DNA of 64,000 bases from Azonexaceae bacterium s22 (GTDB lineage: Bacteria > Pseudomonadota > Gammaproteobacteria > Burkholderiales > Rhodocyclaceae): contig WYCU01000004.1 in assembly GCA_016617495.1 (NCBI GenBank), forward strand, positions 1 through 64,000. Reading direction: 5' to 3'. Below the pieces are notes generated by a model, which ran no database searches, was not told the DNA's origin, and saw only the letters and a program-made list of their open reading frames with translations. Made by a program: the position numbers and the translations under genes. Positions 1 through 8,355 of the stretch are shown here, in pieces (position 1 is the first letter of the stretch; every line of letters starts with the position of its first letter).

Positions 1-740
1 TAAATGGTGAGTACCGGGTGGGTATTGAGCGTGAAGTTGTAGAGCTTGGCGGCGTCGCCGGTCAGGTTGCTGTTGAAGCCGTAGACAGTGTCGCCGGTGC
101 GCGTGGTGAGATCGGCACCGTACATGCTCTGGATGGCCGAGATGTCGTCCATCATCGGGGTTTGCGGGTAGTAAGTATCCCAGGTGGTTTCATCGGTCCA
201 GTCCACCTGGAGGATGTCGGCGTTGTCGTAGCCGCCCGGCCCGAAGTAGGACATGATGGAATAGGGTTCGCAGTCGTGCGTATTGAAGGGTACGTCGGCG
301 CTGCCGTTGTAATCGCCGGCGTGATCGAGGCCGAAGGCGTGACCAATCTCATGAACCAGGGTTTCGAACCACCAGGCACCGACGCCGAAATTGTTGCCAC
401 TTGATTCATTCGTAATCCAGACCGAGCCTTCATCCGGGTACCCGGCTACGCCACCGCCGGTATTCGGAGTGGTACCGAATTCGATGTCTGCTGCGTCATA
501 GGCAGAGGTGCTGGTCAGGGCGACTTGGCTCAATGTTGGCTTGATCAGATCGTTCCAGGTCATCAGCGCGATTTTGGCGCTGGCTTGTTGAGCGGCTGTG
601 AATGCGACAAAGCCACCTTCATCGAACGACATTGAGCTCGATGAAGTGGGAAAACCGTAGGTAATCGTGTTATTGGTCCATTTGTACTCGGTTGAAAGCT
701 GGTTGACGATCTGTGAAAGCGTCCAGACGGCTAGGGCCAT
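1..740 (-). CDS. Serralysin-type (M10) zinc metalloprotease, partial, 3' end outside window
   Basis: Reading the minus strand from the ATG at 740 gives 246 codons with no stop before the window edge, so the C-terminus is missing. The zinc site HEIGHAFGLDH is at residues 130-140 and the Met-turn SIMSY at 161-165; a later DDISAIQSMYGAD is typical of serralysins. There is no Sec signal peptide, as expected for proteases exported by type I secretion with a C-terminal RTX signal, but that end cannot be seen. An AGGGAG ribosome site precedes the ATG. The role as an extracellular protease is known for the family; substrate and transporter are not visible. The M10 family call is firm, the subfamily likely. 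Confidence 0.85.
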   Translation of the reverse strand, partial: MALAVWTLSQIVNQLSTEYKWTNNTITYGFPTSSSSMSFDEGGFVAFTAAQQASAKIALMTWNDLIKPTLSQVALTSTSAYDAADIEFGTTPNTGGGVAGYPDEGSVWITNESSGNNFGVGAWWFETLVHEIGHAFGLDHAGDYNGSADVPFNTHDCEPYSIMSYFGPGGYDNADILQVDWTDETTWDTYYPQTPMMDDISAIQSMYGADLTTRTGDTVYGFNSNLTGDAAKLYNFTLNTHPVLTI

Positions 741-839
741 GGCAATTACTCCCTGATTGATTTTTGTGCGTGGCGACGTTGTCAGACCGCGGGCAGGTTG
801 GCTCGCGGGAGAAAATTCCGCGGGTGTAAAGCAATTAAT

Positions 840-865
840 ATGCCGAACTGTGAACTATTCGGCAT
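840..865. promoter_or_regulatory. Interrupted palindrome, possible operator
   Basis: Arms ATGCCGAA (840-847) and TTCGGCAT (858-865) are perfect inverted repeats with a 10-bp spacer. The left arm abuts an AT-rich TATTAAT read on the minus strand, so the site could overlap a promoter of the protease gene. There is no T-run, so a terminator is unlikely. Binding by a dimeric regulator is inference. Confidence 0.4.
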
Positions 866-1102
866 TTCGTGCAATATTTCGTGGTCACGGGGCACGGCTT
901 TTAGGGTGCGCGAGTTTGTTTCGCCTGGAATACCGGGCGCTGCATGTCGGCGCCGGGAGCGATGGCTTGCCTTGGGGAGGAGCCGGCGCAAAACATTGGC
1001 AGTTAGGGTGACGGATTTTGTCAATCCAGAAAGCGGTCATGGGTAGTCGATTTGCCAAAATGGCTAAATAACCGGGCGAGATATTTGGTTACAAAAATGC
1101 AT

Positions 1103-1131
1103 TTGACATTATTTTTGGCGCTGACTACTTT
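1103..1131 (+). promoter_or_regulatory. Sigma-70 promoter for the methyltransferase
   Basis: A perfect -35 TTGACA (1103-1108) is followed after 17 bp by TACTTT (1126-1131). It points at the gene starting at 1242 and leaves a leader of about 100 nt. Confidence 0.6.
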
Positions 1132-1241
1132 GATGGAGTTTGATTCCGCACTGTAAGTTGGTGGCGCAAATACGGGCTGCTTTCCCTGCGCTGTTTTGTC
1201 GGGCTGCGATGCGACTCAGATGATTTCATCTGGAGGTAGCG

Positions 1242-1988
1242 ATGCAAGAGAGTTTGCTTGGGAAGTTGTGTCGCCATCTCAGGACAGCGGGGCTGATGGC
1301 TACCCTGGCCGTGATTGCCAAGAACCTGCACCGCCGTCTGGATCATGCCTGGCAAAAACGTTTCGACCGCCGGCTCGGGATCGACACGACAGGTTGTCTG
1401 ACGCTCGACGCGCTGGCTATCGACAGCCCGAACAAAGCGAGTGGCGTTCATTACGAGCCGACGCCGCCACAAGTGTTGCGCCACGTGTTTTCGCGTCTGC
1501 GCCTTCACTTCGAGGATTACGAGTTCGTCGATTTCGGATGTGGTAAAGGGCGCGTTCTGGTGCTGGCGGCGCGCTACCCATTCAAGCGCGTCGTCGGTGT
1601 GGAATTTGCGCCGGAGCTGGCGGAGGTCGCACGCCGGAATATCGCCAACTATCACGATGACCGACGTCGCTGCGAGCAGATCGATATCGTCCTGAGCGAT
1701 GCCGCGGCGTTCGAAATGCCCGCGGGTCCGGCGATCCTGTATTTGTTCAACCCGTTCGATGCCACGGTGGTGCGGCGCATTGCGGACAATCTGGTGCGTA
1801 GCGTCGAGCAACACAAGACCACGAAGTACGTGATCTATTACAACCCGTTGAACGAAGCGGTGTTCGGGAACTTGTCGTGTCTGGAGAAGGTGGCTGTGGA
1901 ACGCCGGATTTTCGATTTCTCCAGCTTGCGCTTTCGCGGATACACGGTGTTTCGCACGCTGGATACCGCCGAGGCCGTGTCGATCTGA
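1242..1988 (+). CDS. Class I SAM-dependent methyltransferase, substrate unknown
   Basis: 248 aa. The SAM-binding glycine loop VDFGCGKGR is at residues 96-104, followed by an acidic residue at the end of strand 2 (GVEFAPE) and a YLFNPF motif at 167-172 in the usual motif IV place. The basic N-terminal 45 residues may dock on a nucleic acid or membrane. A good ribosome site (GGAGG) precedes the ATG, and a strong promoter lies about 110 bp upstream. It is monocistronic, facing dnaQ. The fold is clear; the methylated substrate is not, though the arrangement recalls small DOT1-like or protein methyltransferases. Confidence 0.75.
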   Translation: MQESLLGKLCRHLRTAGLMATLAVIAKNLHRRLDHAWQKRFDRRLGIDTTGCLTLDALAIDSPNKASGVHYEPTPPQVLRHVFSRLRLHFEDYEFVDFGCGKGRVLVLAARYPFKRVVGVEFAPELAEVARRNIANYHDDRRRCEQIDIVLSDAAAFEMPAGPAILYLFNPFDATVVRRIADNLVRSVEQHKTTKYVIYYNPLNEAVFGNLSCLEKVAVERRIFDFSSLRFRGYTVFRTLDTAEAVSI

Positions 1989-2018
1989 GGCCTGGCCGAA
2001 GCGCGCTTGTTGGTGTCG

Positions 2019-2053
2019 ATTGTCGCGGTCGACCTCGAATTTTGGCCAAAAAT
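2019..2053 (+). repeat. 35-bp bipartite repeat, copy A (intergenic)
   Basis: Core ATTGTCGCGGTCGACC (2019-2034), ten variable bases, tail GCCAAAAAT (2045-2053). This copy lies in the 231-bp gap between the methyltransferase and dnaQ and is the only one outside a gene, so its conservation cannot come from protein coding. Nothing else is recognisable in the gap. Confidence 0.8.
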
Positions 2054-2219
2054 GCGCTCGGTTCAGGGCCGTCCCAACGTCCGCGCGGTCACCGTGCGCT
2101 TGGCGTATCGTGCTTGCCGGCAGCCATGGCCATCAATCAGGAAGGGGGTTACTGGCTGGCGTTTGGCGTGAATGCCGATCTGCCGGGATTCGCGCACTTC
2201 AGCGCAACGAGGCGGGCAC

Positions 2220-2924
2220 TCAGGATGCGCTGGTCAGCCAGAGGCAGCCGCCCTTGGTTTCCTTGTCGATGCCGGCGAGCACTTGCGCATGGGCTTCCAG
2301 TTCGGTGGCACTGGCCCGGCGCACCAGCAGGGGTTTGCGTTCGCCGCCGGGCAGGGCAGCGTCGATCTGGGCGCGCGGCGTGGCTTCGGGTTCGATCATC
2401 AGCGCATCCTGGCCGCGGGTCATGGCAAGGAAGACTTCAGCGAGCAACTCGGTATCGAGCAGGGCGCCGTGCAGCGTGCGCTGGGAGTTGTCGATTTCGT
2501 AGCGCTCGCACAGCGCGTCCAGGCTGTTCCGCTTGCCCGGATGCAGTTCCTTGGCCATGCGCAGCGTATCGGTCACACCGTTGCAAATCGTATCTACCGG
2601 CACGCGATCCAGGCGCGCGAGTTCGGCATTGAGAAAGCCGATATCGAAAGGCGCGTTGTGGATGATCAGTTCGGCGCCGTTGATGAACTCCAGAAATTCG
2701 TCGACCACATCGGCAAATTTCGGCTTGTCCGCAAGAAACTCCAGCGTGATGCCGTGGACCGCCTGCGCACCTTCGTCGATTTCCCGCTCCGGGTTGATGT
2801 ACTTGTGCAGGTGGTGCCCGGTCAGCCGGCGATTGACCATCTCGATGCAGGCGACTTCGATGATGCGGTGGCCTTGCCTCGGGTCGAGGCCGGTGGTTTC
2901 GGTATCGAGGACGATTTGTCTCAT
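2220..2924 (-). CDS. dnaQ: DNA polymerase III epsilon subunit, 3'-5' proofreading exonuclease
   Basis: 234 aa. DEDDh exonuclease motifs are complete: DTETTG with Asp7 and Glu9 (ExoI), HNAPFD at 89-94 (ExoII), and H152/D157 in HGALLDTEL (ExoIII). Epsilon proofreads for the replicase and binds the alpha subunit through its C-terminus; the length is normal. It follows rnhA by 32 bp on the same strand, the usual rnhA-dnaQ pairing in proteobacteria, probably one transcript with the upstream methyltransferase. Confidence 0.95.
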   Translation of the reverse strand: MRQIVLDTETTGLDPRQGHRIIEVACIEMVNRRLTGHHLHKYINPEREIDEGAQAVHGITLEFLADKPKFADVVDEFLEFINGAELIIHNAPFDIGFLNAELARLDRVPVDTICNGVTDTLRMAKELHPGKRNSLDALCERYEIDNSQRTLHGALLDTELLAEVFLAMTRGQDALMIEPEATPRAQIDAALPGGERKPLLVRRASATELEAHAQVLAGIDKETKGGCLWLTSAS

Positions 2925-2956
2925 GGCGGTTTCTTGTGCGAAGTGTCGGGCGGGGC

Positions 2957-3409
2957 TCAGGCGGATTTTGCCAGTTCGTCGATGCCGCGGTTGGCCAGGG
3001 CATCGGCGCGTTCGTTTTCAGGGTGGCCGGCATGGCCCTTGACCCAGATCCATTCCAGACGGTGGCTGTCGCGCAAACGGTCGAGCTGCTGCCAGAGATC
3101 GGCATTTTTCACCGGCTTTTTATCCGAGGTGCGCCAGCCATTGCGTTTCCAGCCGTGAATCCATTCGCTGATGCCCTTGAGCACATATTGCGAATCGGTA
3201 TACACCTTGCCCGTGACCGGGCGCTTGAGCGCTTCCAGACCGCGGATGGCCGCGGTGAGTTCCATGCGGTTGTTGGTCGTGTCGCGCTCCCCACCCCACA
3301 ATTCCTTTTCGTGCGGGCCGCAGCGCAGGATGGCGCCCCAGCCGCCGGGGCCGGGGTTCCCGCGGCAGGCGCCGTCGGTAAAAAGTTCCACGATATCTTC
3401 ATTGACCAT
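2957..3409 (-). CDS. rnhA: Ribonuclease HI
   Basis: 150 aa, normal for the family. The carboxylate tetrad is intact: Asp12 (FTDGAC), Glu50 (RMELTAA), Asp72 (YTDSQY) and Asp136 (ADALAN), plus the catalytic-loop His in KGHAGH. It cleaves RNA in RNA/DNA hybrids and helps remove primers. Its start overlaps the end of the upstream methyltransferase by 11 bp, indicating translational coupling, and dnaQ follows. A type 2 RNase H (rnhB) is also present near 62.8 kb. Confidence 0.96.
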   Translation of the reverse strand: MVNEDIVELFTDGACRGNPGPGGWGAILRCGPHEKELWGGERDTTNNRMELTAAIRGLEALKRPVTGKVYTDSQYVLKGISEWIHGWKRNGWRTSDKKPVKNADLWQQLDRLRDSHRLEWIWVKGHAGHPENERADALANRGIDELAKSA

Positions 3410-4115
3410 GTGTTTCCTTTTGCGCCACCGGGCGCAGGGCCTTGCCGGCCACGGTTTGTCTTCGCCAAGGCGGCGTGATCAGGCGCATGGCGTGCGTACG
3501 TTTGATGGCGCGCAGCAAATAGACGCCACCGGGAAAAGCCCACCAGTGGTCGCCGGGCAGTTCCATGAAGCGCCAGCGGTGCAGCCAGTTTTCGCGCTCC
3601 CAGGGCGGCACCCGGCAGCCGAAATGGCCGCGGTCCACCTCGAAGCCGAGCAGTTTCAACCAGTCCTTGAGGCGCAGCAGGGACAGGTAATTGCCGTGCC
3701 AGGGGAAGGCCTCGCTGCGCTCGAAGCGGTTGCGCAGGCCCCACAAGGAAAACGGATTGAAACCCAGCACCAGCAACTGGCCTTCCGGAATCAGGATGCG
3801 CTCGATTTCGCGCAATAGCTGGTGCGGGTCGGCACAGAATTCGAGCGTGTGCGGGAGGACGACCAGATCGGTGCTGTGCGCCGCAAAGGGCAGGGCAGTC
3901 AAAGAACAATGCACGTTGACCGGACCTGTTTCCCCGACCTGCTGGCGCAGGGGAATCCGGCTGGCGCGCAGGAAATCGTGCTGGGACAGGCCGATCTGCA
4001 AGGCGTTGAACCCAAAAATGTCGGCGACCAGCGCGTCGATGCGCTCGGCTTCCCAAGCCAGAACATAGCGCCCTTGTGGCGATGCCAGCCAGGCATTCAG
4101 CCCTGGAATTGACAT
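3399..4115 (-). CDS. SAM-dependent methyltransferase of the gloB-rnhA neighbourhood
   Basis: 238 aa from the ATG at 4115, chosen because MSIPGLNAW is the usual start of this family. In-frame ATGs at 4145, 4163 and 4181 would run into the divergent gloB start. The type 11 methyltransferase fold is weakly marked: the glycine loop is degenerate, but [22 protein letters not shown] matches the family motif II-IV region and [10 protein letters not shown] follows. A methyltransferase between gloB and rnhA is conserved in beta- and gammaproteobacteria, function unknown. The degenerate SAM loop leaves some doubt about activity. Confidence 0.8.
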   Translation of the reverse strand: MSIPGLNAWLASPQGRYVLAWEAERIDALVADIFGFNALQIGLSQHDFLRASRIPLRQQVGETGPVNVHCSLTALPFAAHSTDLVVLPHTLEFCADPHQLLREIERILIPEGQLLVLGFNPFSLWGLRNRFERSEAFPWHGNYLSLLRLKDWLKLLGFEVDRGHFGCRVPPWERENWLHRWRFMELPGDHWWAFPGGVYLLRAIKRTHAMRLITPPWRRQTVAGKALRPVAQKETHGQ

Positions 4116-4143
4116 CGTTGGCGTGTGGTTCGATAGTTCCGGC

Positions 4144-4899
4144 ATGTTAGAAATTTCGTTCATCCCCGCCTTCAAGGACAATTACATCTGGCTGCTCACG
4201 CGCGCCGGTCGCGCCGCTGTGGTCGATCCCGGCGATGCGGCGCCAGTCCTTGCGCACCTTGCGGCCAGTGGCCTCGTACTCGACAGCATTTTGGTGACGC
4301 ACCATCACGCCGATCATCAAGGCGGTATCGACGCCCTGTGCCAGCACTGGCATCCCCGCGTGTACGGCCCGGCGGCAGAGTCTATCACAGGCTGCACCGA
4401 CCCTCTTTCAGGCGGCGAAAGCATTGAAGTGCTGGGTCAGTCGATGGCGGTGCTTGCCGTACCCGGCCACACCCGGGGGCATCTGGCGTATGTGTTGCCG
4501 GGCGCCGTATTTTGCGGCGACACCCTGTTCGGTGCGGGCTGTGGGCGACTGTTCGAGGGTACGCCGGAGCAAATGTACGCCTCGCTGTCGCGTCTGGCCG
4601 CGTTGCCGGATGAAACGAAAATTTACTGCGCCCACGAGTACACCGAAGCCAACCTGCGTTTCGCGCAGGCCATCGAGCCGGGGAACCCGGCGATCGCCGA
4701 GCGCGTTTCACGCGTGGCCGATCTGCGGCGCCGGGGATTGTCCAGCGTGCCCTCGACGTTGGCCGAAGAAAAGGCGACCAATCCCTTCCTGCGCTGCCGG
4801 GAACCGGCCGTAATCGCCGCCGCACAGGCGATTGTCGCGGTCGACCGCTCGGAACCGGCCATTTTCGCGGCGCTGCGCAGCGCGCGAAACAATTTCTGA
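4144..4899 (+). CDS. gloB: Hydroxyacylglutathione hydrolase (glyoxalase II)
   Basis: 251 aa. Metallo-beta-lactamase fold with the binuclear metal motif THHHADHQGG at 52-61, further ligands in PGHTRGH and FCGDTLF, and the glutathione-binding C-terminal region (AHEYTEAN, TNPFLR). It hydrolyses S-D-lactoylglutathione in methylglyoxal detoxification. The ATG at 4144 shares a CATG with a possible start of the divergent methyltransferase. A copy of the 35-bp repeat encodes residues 230-241, in a variable segment just before the conserved FAALR end. Confidence 0.95.
   Translation: MLEISFIPAFKDNYIWLLTRAGRAAVVDPGDAAPVLAHLAASGLVLDSILVTHHHADHQGGIDALCQHWHPRVYGPAAESITGCTDPLSGGESIEVLGQSMAVLAVPGHTRGHLAYVLPGAVFCGDTLFGAGCGRLFEGTPEQMYASLSRLAALPDETKIYCAHEYTEANLRFAQAIEPGNPAIAERVSRVADLRRRGLSSVPSTLAEEKATNPFLRCREPAVIAAAQAIVAVDRSEPAIFAALRSARNNF
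4831..4865 (+). repeat. 35-bp bipartite repeat, copy B (inside gloB)
   Basis: Perfect 16-bp core (4831-4846), ten variable bases, tail GGCCATTTT (4857-4865). It is read in sense as Ile-Val-Ala-Val-Asp near the GloB C-terminus. Confidence 0.8.
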
Positions 4900-4991
4900 C
4901 AACATTATGTGGTGCACCGCCGCGTCGATGGAAAGCGGCTGTGCTAGATTCACCCCTCCCCCGGTGAATACCAAGAAAAGCGCGAGAAAAA

Positions 4992-7900
4992 ATGACGACA
5001 GATCAGGGATTGGATAATCAGGACAAAAACAAGGCACTGGATAAGGTGCAGGCGGTTTTGAAGGCGCCGCGCACGCGGCGGATCGGCTGGTGGGTGGCCG
5101 GGTTCCTCGTGGCCTTTGGCTTTTTCGGCTATTTCGCCGGCCCGCCTTTGCTCAAATCGATTCTGCTGAAGCAGCTTTCCAACGAATTGCAGCGCGATGT
5201 CAGCATCGAACGCATCGACATCAATCCCTACGCCCTCTCGGCCAGCGTGGCTGGCGTGTCGATCAAGGACAAGGCGGGCAAGGAAGTGGTGGGCTTTGAC
5301 GAGTTGTTCGTCAATTTGTCCTCGTTTTCGATTTTCCAGTACGGCGCGGTCGTTGACGAAATTCGTCTGAGCGGGCCGCGGGTGGCGGTTGCCCGTACCG
5401 GCGAGGGTACCTACGACATTTCCGATCTGATCGAAAAATGGAGCAAACCGTCGGAGCCTTCGCCGACCCCGCGTTTCTCAATCAACAACATCCAGATCCT
5501 GAATGGCAAGGTGGTGTTCGAGGATCACCCGCTCGGCAAGACCCACACCGTCAGCGACATCAATCTGGCGCTGCCTTTCATTTCCAGCCTGCCGTATCAG
5601 GCGGAGCGTCTGGTCGAACCCAGTTTTTCGGCGGTGATCAACGGCGCGCCGTTCGCCATGAAAGGGCGCGGCAAGGAGATTTTCGAAGGGCGTAACGAGA
5701 GCGAACTCAACCTCGATCTTGACCGCTTCGATCTGGCGGGACTGCAACCCTATCTGCCGGCATCGTTCCCGGTCCGCCTGGGTAGCGGTCTGCTCGATAC
5801 GGAATTGCGTCTGGTCTTCAAGGAATTGTCGGACAAGGTATTTTCATTGACGCTGGTGGGCAGCGCCCATGTTTCCGAATTCGCGCTGGCCGAAAGCAGT
5901 GGCACACCGCTGCTGGGCTGGAAACGCCTGGATGTGGACGTCGCGGATGCCGATCTCGTCAATCGCCGCTTTGCGATTCAGCGTGTTGCGCTCGATGGCA
6001 TGGATGCCCATGTATCGGTGAGCAAACAAGGGGAAATGAATTGGGTTCGCATTCTTTCCAGAATCGCTGGCGAAGGTGAGGCCGAAAAGACCGCCGAAGC
6101 GCCGGCTCAAGGCCCCGAGTGGGTCCTGGAAGCCGCGCAGGTGACCAATGGCAAGTTGCATTGGCGCGACGAATCCAATTTGCGCACGACGGAAGGCCAA
6201 GTATTCGACATTGCCGCGAGGGTGGGCAAGGTGGATGGCAAGCTGGCCGAACCCATTGAGCTGGCCGAAGTATCGTACAAGGTTGATCTCGGTGAGCGCA
6301 TGCGTATTGGCAGCATGCAGATTCGCGGTATCAAGCTCGACCTGAAAAATCATCGTGTCGACGTGGCCGAGGTCAGCAACAACGCCACGCGCATCGTGAT
6401 GGTGCGCAACAAGGAGGGCAAGATCGAATGGGTCAGTTCGCCCGTCCTCAAGACCGTCAGGACGGCGAAGCAGGAACTTTCCGACGCGCGTCCGTGGATC
6501 GCCAATGTGGGCAAGCTGCAGGTGGCCGACCTGGCGTTCCGCATGGAGGATCAGACGACGCGGCCGGCTGCCGTACAGATCGTGGATGGCTTCAATCTTG
6601 TCGGCGAAAACCTGTCTACCGAGCCCGGCAAGAAGGGCAGCGTGAATCTGAGCAGCCGGGTGAACCAGAAGGGGAGCCTGAAGGTGAATGGAGCGGTACA
6701 GCTCCTGCCGCTGCAAACCGCCCTCAAGATCGAGAGCGAGGCCATCCCGGTATTGCCCTTGCAACCGTATTTCACCGATTTCCTGAATATCGAGCTGACC
6801 CGGGGGCAGGTCTCCAATAGCGGCGAACTCAGTCTACAGATGGGCAAGGAGGGGTTGGAAGGCGGCTACAAGGGCTCGCTCACGCTCGGCGACCTGATTA
6901 CCGTCGACAAGGTGAACAATGCCGATTTCCTGAAATGGAAGTCGCTGTACTTCGGCGGCATCGACGTGCGGCTGCGCCCGATGTCCGTGACTGTGGGCGA
7001 GGTGGCGTTGAGCGACTTCTATTCCCGGCTGATTCTCAGCAAGGAAGGGCGCCTCAATCTGCAGGACATGGTGCGCACGGCCAACCCCGCAGAAAGCAAG
7101 CCGGCGGAAGCCGCACCGCAAGCCACCGCGACGGCCAGCGCCGAAGGTGGCGCGGCGAAAGCGGCACCATTGCCGATCCGCATCGGCAAAGTGACGCTGC
7201 AGGGCGGGACGGTCAATTTTTCCGATTTCTTCGTGAAGCCGAATTACACGGTGAATGTCACCAAGGTGGGGGGGCGTGTCACCGGCCTTTCATCCACCGC
7301 AGATACGCTGGCCGATCTGGAACTGCGTGGGAGTTATGCCAACTCGGCGCCGGTTCAGGTGGTTGGCAAGCTCAATCCGCTCGCGGCGAAATCCTTCCTC
7401 GATATCAAGGCTGACGTGACCGGAGTCGATCTGGTGGCTTTCTCGCCCTACTCGGGGAAGTACGCCGGTTACAACATCGACAAGGGCAAGCTCTCGCTGA
7501 ATGTGGCCTACAAGCTGGAGAACAACCAGCTTACGGCAGACAACCGACTGTTCATCGATCAACTGACTTTCGGGGACAAGGTCGATAGTCCGGATGCAAC
7601 GAAGCTACCGGTCAATCTGGCCATCGCCCTGCTCAAGAACAATCGTGGCGAAATCGACCTCAATCTGCCCATTTCCGGGTCGCTGGACGATCCCGAATTT
7701 TCGGTTGGTGGCTTGATCGTCAAGGTCATCGTGAACCTGTTCGTCAAGGCGGTGACGTCGCCCTTCGCGTTGTTGGGTTCGATGTTTGGCGGCGGCGAGG
7801 AGTTGTCCAACATCGAGTTTGCACCCGGCCGGGCGACCGTCGACGATGCCGGGAAAAAACGTCTGGAATCGCTATCCAAGGCGTTGGTTGAACGTGACAG

Positions 7901-8351
7901 CCTCAAGCTTGAGATTACCGGCCGTGCCGATCCCGAGGCCGACAAGGAAGGAATCAAGCGTGTCGCCATCGAGCGCGCGGTCAAGGCTGAAAAGCTGAAG
8001 GATCTCAAGAAAAAGGGCGAGGCCAGCTCGGTGGATGCGGTTGAAGTGGATTCGTCCGAATACCCGACTTATCTCGAACGCGCCTACAAAGATGCCAGCT
8101 TCCCCAAGCCGCGTAATCTGATCGGTATGCAAAAGACCTTGCCGGTCGATGAAATGGAGAAACTGATGCTGACCTACCTCCCGGCAACCGACGACGACGT
8201 GCGGCAGCTGGCCTTGCGCCGCGCCGAGTATGTGCAGTCCTGGCTTGTCGAGCAAGGCAAAGTGCCGACAACGCGTGTTTTCCTCGTCGAGCCCAAGGTG
8301 GAAGCCGACGGCAAAGGCAAGGGAAGTCGCGTGGATTTCTCGTTGAAGTAA
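4992..8351 (+). CDS. Large AsmA-like DUF748 inner-membrane/periplasmic protein
   Basis: 1119 aa. One N-terminal membrane anchor (about residues 31-53) is followed by a long beta-rich periplasmic region with repeated AsmA/DUF748 blocks (for example near 65-130 and 800-900). The last 150 residues contain an OmpA-like stretch (EFAPGRATVDDAGKKRLESL then EITGRADPEADKEG). Proteins of this class are thought to help lipid movement between membranes or envelope stability; that is family knowledge and this member's job is unknown. rmuC follows after 4 bp, so the two are probably cotranscribed. An alanine-rich linker sits near 695-720. Confidence 0.85.
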   Translation: MTTDQGLDNQDKNKALDKVQAVLKAPRTRRIGWWVAGFLVAFGFFGYFAGPPLLKSILLKQLSNELQRDVSIERIDINPYALSASVAGVSIKDKAGKEVVGFDELFVNLSSFSIFQYGAVVDEIRLSGPRVAVARTGEGTYDISDLIEKWSKPSEPSPTPRFSINNIQILNGKVVFEDHPLGKTHTVSDINLALPFISSLPYQAERLVEPSFSAVINGAPFAMKGRGKEIFEGRNESELNLDLDRFDLAGLQPYLPASFPVRLGSGLLDTELRLVFKELSDKVFSLTLVGSAHVSEFALAESSGTPLLGWKRLDVDVADADLVNRRFAIQRVALDGMDAHVSVSKQGEMNWVRILSRIAGEGEAEKTAEAPAQGPEWVLEAAQVTNGKLHWRDESNLRTTEGQVFDIAARVGKVDGKLAEPIELAEVSYKVDLGERMRIGSMQIRGIKLDLKNHRVDVAEVSNNATRIVMVRNKEGKIEWVSSPVLKTVRTAKQELSDARPWIANVGKLQVADLAFRMEDQTTRPAAVQIVDGFNLVGENLSTEPGKKGSVNLSSRVNQKGSLKVNGAVQLLPLQTALKIESEAIPVLPLQPYFTDFLNIELTRGQVSNSGELSLQMGKEGLEGGYKGSLTLGDLITVDKVNNADFLKWKSLYFGGIDVRLRPMSVTVGEVALSDFYSRLILSKEGRLNLQDMVRTANPAESKPAEAAPQATATASAEGGAAKAAPLPIRIGKVTLQGGTVNFSDFFVKPNYTVNVTKVGGRVTGLSSTADTLADLELRGSYANSAPVQVVGKLNPLAAKSFLDIKADVTGVDLVAFSPYSGKYAGYNIDKGKLSLNVAYKLENNQLTADNRLFIDQLTFGDKVDSPDATKLPVNLAIALLKNNRGEIDLNLPISGSLDDPEFSVGGLIVKVIVNLFVKAVTSPFALLGSMFGGGEELSNIEFAPGRATVDDAGKKRLESLSKALVERDSLKLEITGRADPEADKEGIKRVAIERAVKAEKLKDLKKKGEASSVDAVEVDSSEYPTYLERAYKDASFPKPRNLIGMQKTLPVDEMEKLMLTYLPATDDDVRQLALRRAEYVQSWLVEQGKVPTTRVFLVEPKVEADGKGKGSRVDFSLK

Positions 8352-8355
8352 TCGA

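Larger units (their letters stand above)
741..1241. other. 501-bp intergenic spacer between divergent protease and methyltransferase genes
   Basis: No convincing ORF is present. It holds a 26-bp interrupted palindrome (840-865) about 100 bp upstream of the protease and a sigma-70 type promoter (1103-1131) facing the methyltransferase. The stretch 870-1080 shows nothing recognisable. Its length and AT-rich patches suggest it carries control elements for one or both divergent genes. Confidence 0.5.

Noticed and set aside
866-1080. Possible riboswitch in the first spacer
   Set aside because: I looked for the conserved core of common classes such as cyclic-di-GMP and cobalamin and found none.
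2020-2502. Plus-strand ORF across the dnaQ region beginning at copy A
   Set aside because: It mirrors dnaQ on the opposite strand, lacks a ribosome site and resembles no protein; its start comes from the repeat itself.
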